Assembly (NCBI GenBank): GCA_030630935.1
Contig: DAOVMD010000114.1
Location: forward strand, 1-8,386
DNA length: 8,386 bases
Direction: 5' to 3'
From: Candidatus Mcinerneyibacteriota bacterium
GTDB taxonomy: Bacteria > AUK180 > JAQVHJ01
Positions 6,252-8,386 of this stretch are shown here, piece after piece. Each line of letters begins with the position of its first letter. Position 1 is the stretch's first letter. A program made the translations under genes and the position numbers. The notes beneath the pieces were generated by a model. It made no database searches, was not told where the DNA came from, and was given only the letters and a program-made list of their open reading frames with translations.

Positions 6252-6765
6252 AATAATAATTCCATTTTTAGTGTTAATTTTTATTTTTGTAGGCTGTACA
6301 AGATCAGATGATAAGGAAGCAGAGAAATACATTAAGGAATCAAATGTATTGAGAAGTGAAAAAAAATATGAAGAAGCGATAAAAACTTTAAAATATATAA
6401 AGATGAATTATCCTCGAAGTAAATATTGGGAGCAGATAGATTCCGAGATTCGCGAGATTGAAGCTGAGAGTTTATATACTGAATCAGTCGAGAACTACCG
6501 GGAGAAGAAGATCACTCTAACAATTAACATCTTAAATAAAATTGTTACCCAATATAAAGATACCAAATACTTTAAATTAGCAAAAAGGGATTTAAATTTT
6601 ATTAATGAAGAGATTAAGACACTTTGGGATGATTATTACAAGACAAAAGAACAGAAAGATTATAATAAATGTATAGAAATATTAAAAGAATTAAACCATT
6701 ATGTTCCGGATCCAAAGATTACAGAAGAATATAAGGAAATTCAAAAAAAGTTACAAGCTAAGTAA
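6244..6765 (+). CDS. Small TPR-like lipoprotein
   Basis: This 173-residue product has a short lipoprotein signal (MNKIII, apolar core, FVGC with Cys18; Phe at -3 is acceptable). The rest is helical and highly charged, with three TPR-like units at about 25-58, 76-107 and 126-156; the first, KKYEEAIKTLKYIKMNYPRS, is close to the BamD/YfiO-type TPR that ends in a Tyr-Pro turn. BamD itself is longer (about 245 residues), so this is only a relative in fold. TPR proteins hold partners together, so it may be the adaptor of the cluster. The start overlaps the preceding stop in ATGAATAA (6244-6251). There is no clear Shine-Dalgarno, and the gene overlaps the next by 65 bases. Confidence 0.72.
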   Translation: MNKIIIPFLVLIFIFVGCTRSDDKEAEKYIKESNVLRSEKKYEEAIKTLKYIKMNYPRSKYWEQIDSEIREIEAESLYTESVENYREKKITLTINILNKIVTQYKDTKYFKLAKRDLNFINEEIKTLWDDYYKTKEQKDYNKCIEILKELNHYVPDPKITEEYKEIQKKLQAK

Positions 6766-8194
6766 ATTTTTAATAGTAATTATTTTTATAATTTCATTAT
6801 ATTCAATTGTTCAAGCCCAATTTAGAAACATATCTGATTTTGACACCAAACAAGTTGAAGAGATAAAAAGTAATTATTATATAAATCAACTTGTCAAAGA
6901 ATTTGGAAAAATTGATAAAGAAGATCTTGAACTTTCAATTATTGAGAATCCAACTTGTAAAATTTATATGTTAAGTTATTATAACCTTCAGGATGAAAAA
7001 GTCACAGCACAATTATATATTCAACAAAAGGGTTTAGAAGGCGAGTCTTTTTCAATTGAGAAGGATACTTTTTTGGATCATTATATTCTTTCAGATGCTT
7101 CAGGGAAGGATATTAATGGGGATGGATTCCTGGAAATTGTTTTTGTAAACTATTCCACATTTTGTTCAAAGAGTAAGGTATTAGAGATTTTCAGGATCAC
7201 TAAGGACGGGCTTCAACCGCTTAAAATCCAACCGGTTTTCCCTGTTAAGGATTTTAAATTTGCTGATTTAAACAATGATAATATTTATGAGGTTTTACTT
7301 GATTATGGGGAAACGGAAGAAATCTGTAAGTCCTGTTTTTTATGTAAGAATATTTTTTACTCGAAAATATTAAGATTTGATAATAAAAACTGTTATTATT
7401 TAGATAGAGATTTAGAGCAAGGGTTTTATAGGTTTTATGTAGAAGAAAATTTAAAGTATCTTGATTTTGAAGAGATTTATTTTTTAGAACCGGAATATTT
7501 CGATAATTTGATAAATTTATTATTCTATATAGTATTATTAAAAGATGATGATTTAATCAATAAGTTTAATGATGAGCTCAAAGAGATGGGATTAAAATTA
7601 TCTAAATATTCAGGTATGATAAAAGATAATTATTACTGCCTTTTCAAATTATTTTATGATATAAGATTGCAGAAATTTTTTAAACGTAATTACCTTTATT
7701 ATAATCAGACTTTAATTATTGAGCGGGATTTTTATGATAAATTGAGTGAATATTTTCCTGATTATAAAATTGTATCGATTGATCAATTCAATGATAGGAT
7801 AAAAGATATTTTCAAGGATCCGGGTTTCATTCGTTCATATCGTTTTCCGCCATTTTGCGGATGGGGTGATTTTAACGGTGATAATAAAGAAGATTTTATT
7901 TTATTATTAACTAATAAAGAACATACAATTTATAAGTTGGTAGTATGTTTGGTTATGAGTAAAGATGCTATTAGAATGATTGAACTTGATTCATTTACAC
8001 ATTATGATGAAAAGATTGATTTTTTTCTGCAGATAAATTATCCTTATACACAGGAAGTAGTTGATGATTTTAGGAATTCAGTTTATTTCATTGATGATTA
8101 TTCATTTTCTTTTATTCAAGCAGGGAAGAAGGAATTATTATATTTTTGGAATAAACCAATTAATAATTTTGACAGAATTTATAGAAAGGAATAA
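6701..8194 (+). CDS. Secreted FG-GAP/VCBS-like repeat protein
   Basis: This 497-residue product has an unusually long basic N-region (1-22, eight Lys/Arg), a hydrophobic core and a likely cleavage after VQA (about residue 39). Three short motifs of the calcium-binding FG-GAP/VCBS type occur: DINGDGFLE (137-145), DLNNDNIYE (189-197) and DFNGDNKED (389-397). The gap between the second and third (about 200-385) holds a helical, Tyr/Phe/Lys-rich insert. A CxxCxxC cluster (Cys209, 212, 215) lies just after the second motif. The C-terminal stretch (about 462-492) resembles the closing part of other FG-GAP proteins. The start at 6701 is the only ATG, GTG or TTG in frame before the signal core, although it lies 65 bases inside the upstream gene and has no Shine-Dalgarno. 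It is the last gene of the run; no terminator is evident. It probably acts outside the cytoplasm in binding. Confidence 0.7.
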   Translation: MFRIQRLQKNIRKFKKSYKLSKFLIVIIFIISLYSIVQAQFRNISDFDTKQVEEIKSNYYINQLVKEFGKIDKEDLELSIIENPTCKIYMLSYYNLQDEKVTAQLYIQQKGLEGESFSIEKDTFLDHYILSDASGKDINGDGFLEIVFVNYSTFCSKSKVLEIFRITKDGLQPLKIQPVFPVKDFKFADLNNDNIYEVLLDYGETEEICKSCFLCKNIFYSKILRFDNKNCYYLDRDLEQGFYRFYVEENLKYLDFEEIYFLEPEYFDNLINLLFYIVLLKDDDLINKFNDELKEMGLKLSKYSGMIKDNYYCLFKLFYDIRLQKFFKRNYLYYNQTLIIERDFYDKLSEYFPDYKIVSIDQFNDRIKDIFKDPGFIRSYRFPPFCGWGDFNGDNKEDFILLLTNKEHTIYKLVVCLVMSKDAIRMIELDSFTHYDEKIDFFLQINYPYTQEVVDDFRNSVYFIDDYSFSFIQAGKKELLYFWNKPINNFDRIYRKE

Positions 8195-8256
8195 CTATAA
8201 ATATGAAATAGATTTTAACCTTAGTATTGTTTTTTGAAAGATGATTTAATATAAAT

Positions 8257-8271
8257 CCGTTCTTTGACATA
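8257..8271 (+). promoter_or_regulatory. boxA-like / -35-like sequence
   Basis: CCGTTCTTTGACATA resembles the boxA antitermination element (E. coli TGCTCTTTAACA), seen ahead of rRNA operons and some CRISPR leaders, and it also contains an exact TTGACA (8264-8269). TATAAT copies at 8280-8285 and 8300-8305 lie at the wrong distances (10 and 30 bases) for a standard promoter, so a boxA-type role, or chance, is as likely. The gene it would serve lies beyond the window. Confidence 0.3.
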
Positions 8272-8358
8272 TTAATTTCTATAATTTTGTATAACATAAT
8301 ATAATACTCTTGTTTATAACCTCTGGTGCTTAAAGGAACAATTGAATGCAAAATTAAC

Positions 8359-8386
8359 CACTGAACACACTGATCACACTGAAACG
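8359..8386. repeat. 9-bp direct repeats running off the window edge
   Basis: Three consecutive 9-mers, CACTGAACA, CACTGATCA and CACTGAAAC, share CACTGAWMA-like content. Similar CACTGA-type tandem repeats sit between genes in many uncultured bacterial lineages and are not CRISPR repeats. The array may continue beyond 8386. Confidence 0.55.

Larger units (their letters stand above)
8195..8386. other. AT-rich intergenic region at the window end
   Basis: No credible gene is visible. There is no hairpin followed by a T run after the last stop. Near 8331-8348 an AAAGGA (8332-8337) precedes an ATG (8346-8348), but that frame closes after three codons. The region contains a boxA/TTGACA-like sequence and a short direct repeat, described separately. 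Confidence 0.6.

Noticed and set aside
6742-6750. A AAA AAG slippery heptamer joining the TPR and FG-GAP genes by -1 frameshift
   Set aside because: The FG-GAP frame is +1 relative to the TPR frame, and a -1 slip reaches TAA three codons later; the FG-GAP gene also has its own signal peptide.
8264-8305. TTGACA with TATAAT as a second consensus promoter
   Set aside because: The TATAAT copies lie 10 and 30 bases away; the hexamer at the proper 17-bp spacing (TTGTAT) matches only three of six positions.
8160-8351. Minus-strand frame of 63 codons in the window end
   Set aside because: It overlaps the FG-GAP-like gene and AT-rich DNA, with no Shine-Dalgarno and low-complexity, Ile/Lys/Phe-rich product.
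8359-8386. Right-end repeats as a CRISPR array
   Set aside because: The 9-bp units abut each other without spacers and are too short for CRISPR repeats.

Overview
The window looks like chromosomal DNA from an uncultured, AT-rich, diderm (outer-membrane-bearing) bacterium. All six substantial genes are on the + strand and every product begins with an export signal: three lipoprotein-type and three Sec signal peptides. There is no enzyme, transporter, mobile-element or phage gene. The first protein resembles the large DUF11/OmcB-like surface proteins of the Planctomycetes-Chlamydiae side of the tree. The short direct repeats at both ends are of a kind common between genes in PVC, FCB and candidate-phylum genomes. 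Taxonomic placement is an inference at low confidence.

Layout. Positions 1-111 hold a heptad-repeat tract and a long imperfect hairpin. Positions 160-230 carry a textbook-perfect sigma70 promoter: TTGACA, 17-bp spacer, TG-extended TATAAT, with an A/T-rich tract upstream. About 230 bases of leader follow. Its second half (321-456) is much richer in G+C than the DNA before it and contains a perfect Shine-Dalgarno sequence, three hairpins, two possible small ORFs, and a repeated 7-mer that could make mutually exclusive pairings with one anti-Shine-Dalgarno segment. Next is a 900-residue lipoprotein gene (459-3161) with C-ending codons more frequent than in its neighbours, closed by a strong intrinsic terminator (3195-3235). 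This is the profile of an independently transcribed, very highly expressed envelope protein.

After the terminator come five tightly packed genes (3257-8194) that look like one transcription unit: an exported protein with two C-terminal hydrophobic segments; an Ig-like lipoprotein with a duplicated domain; a secreted seven-repeat predicted beta-propeller; a small TPR-like lipoprotein; and a secreted FG-GAP/VCBS-like protein. Spacings are 13 nt, 3 nt, an 8-nt overlap and a 65-nt overlap. The last three lack a recognisable Shine-Dalgarno sequence, so coupled translation is likely. The domain set (Ig-like, propeller, TPR, FG-GAP) is entirely of protein-protein or carbohydrate interaction type, which suggests an envelope-associated assembly rather than a metabolic pathway; no function can be assigned.

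The last 192 bases (8195-8386) are AT-rich intergenic DNA with a boxA/TTGACA-like sequence and three 9-nt direct repeats running off the window edge. The most interesting parts are the leader of the 900-residue gene and the uncharacterised all-exported five-gene cluster.
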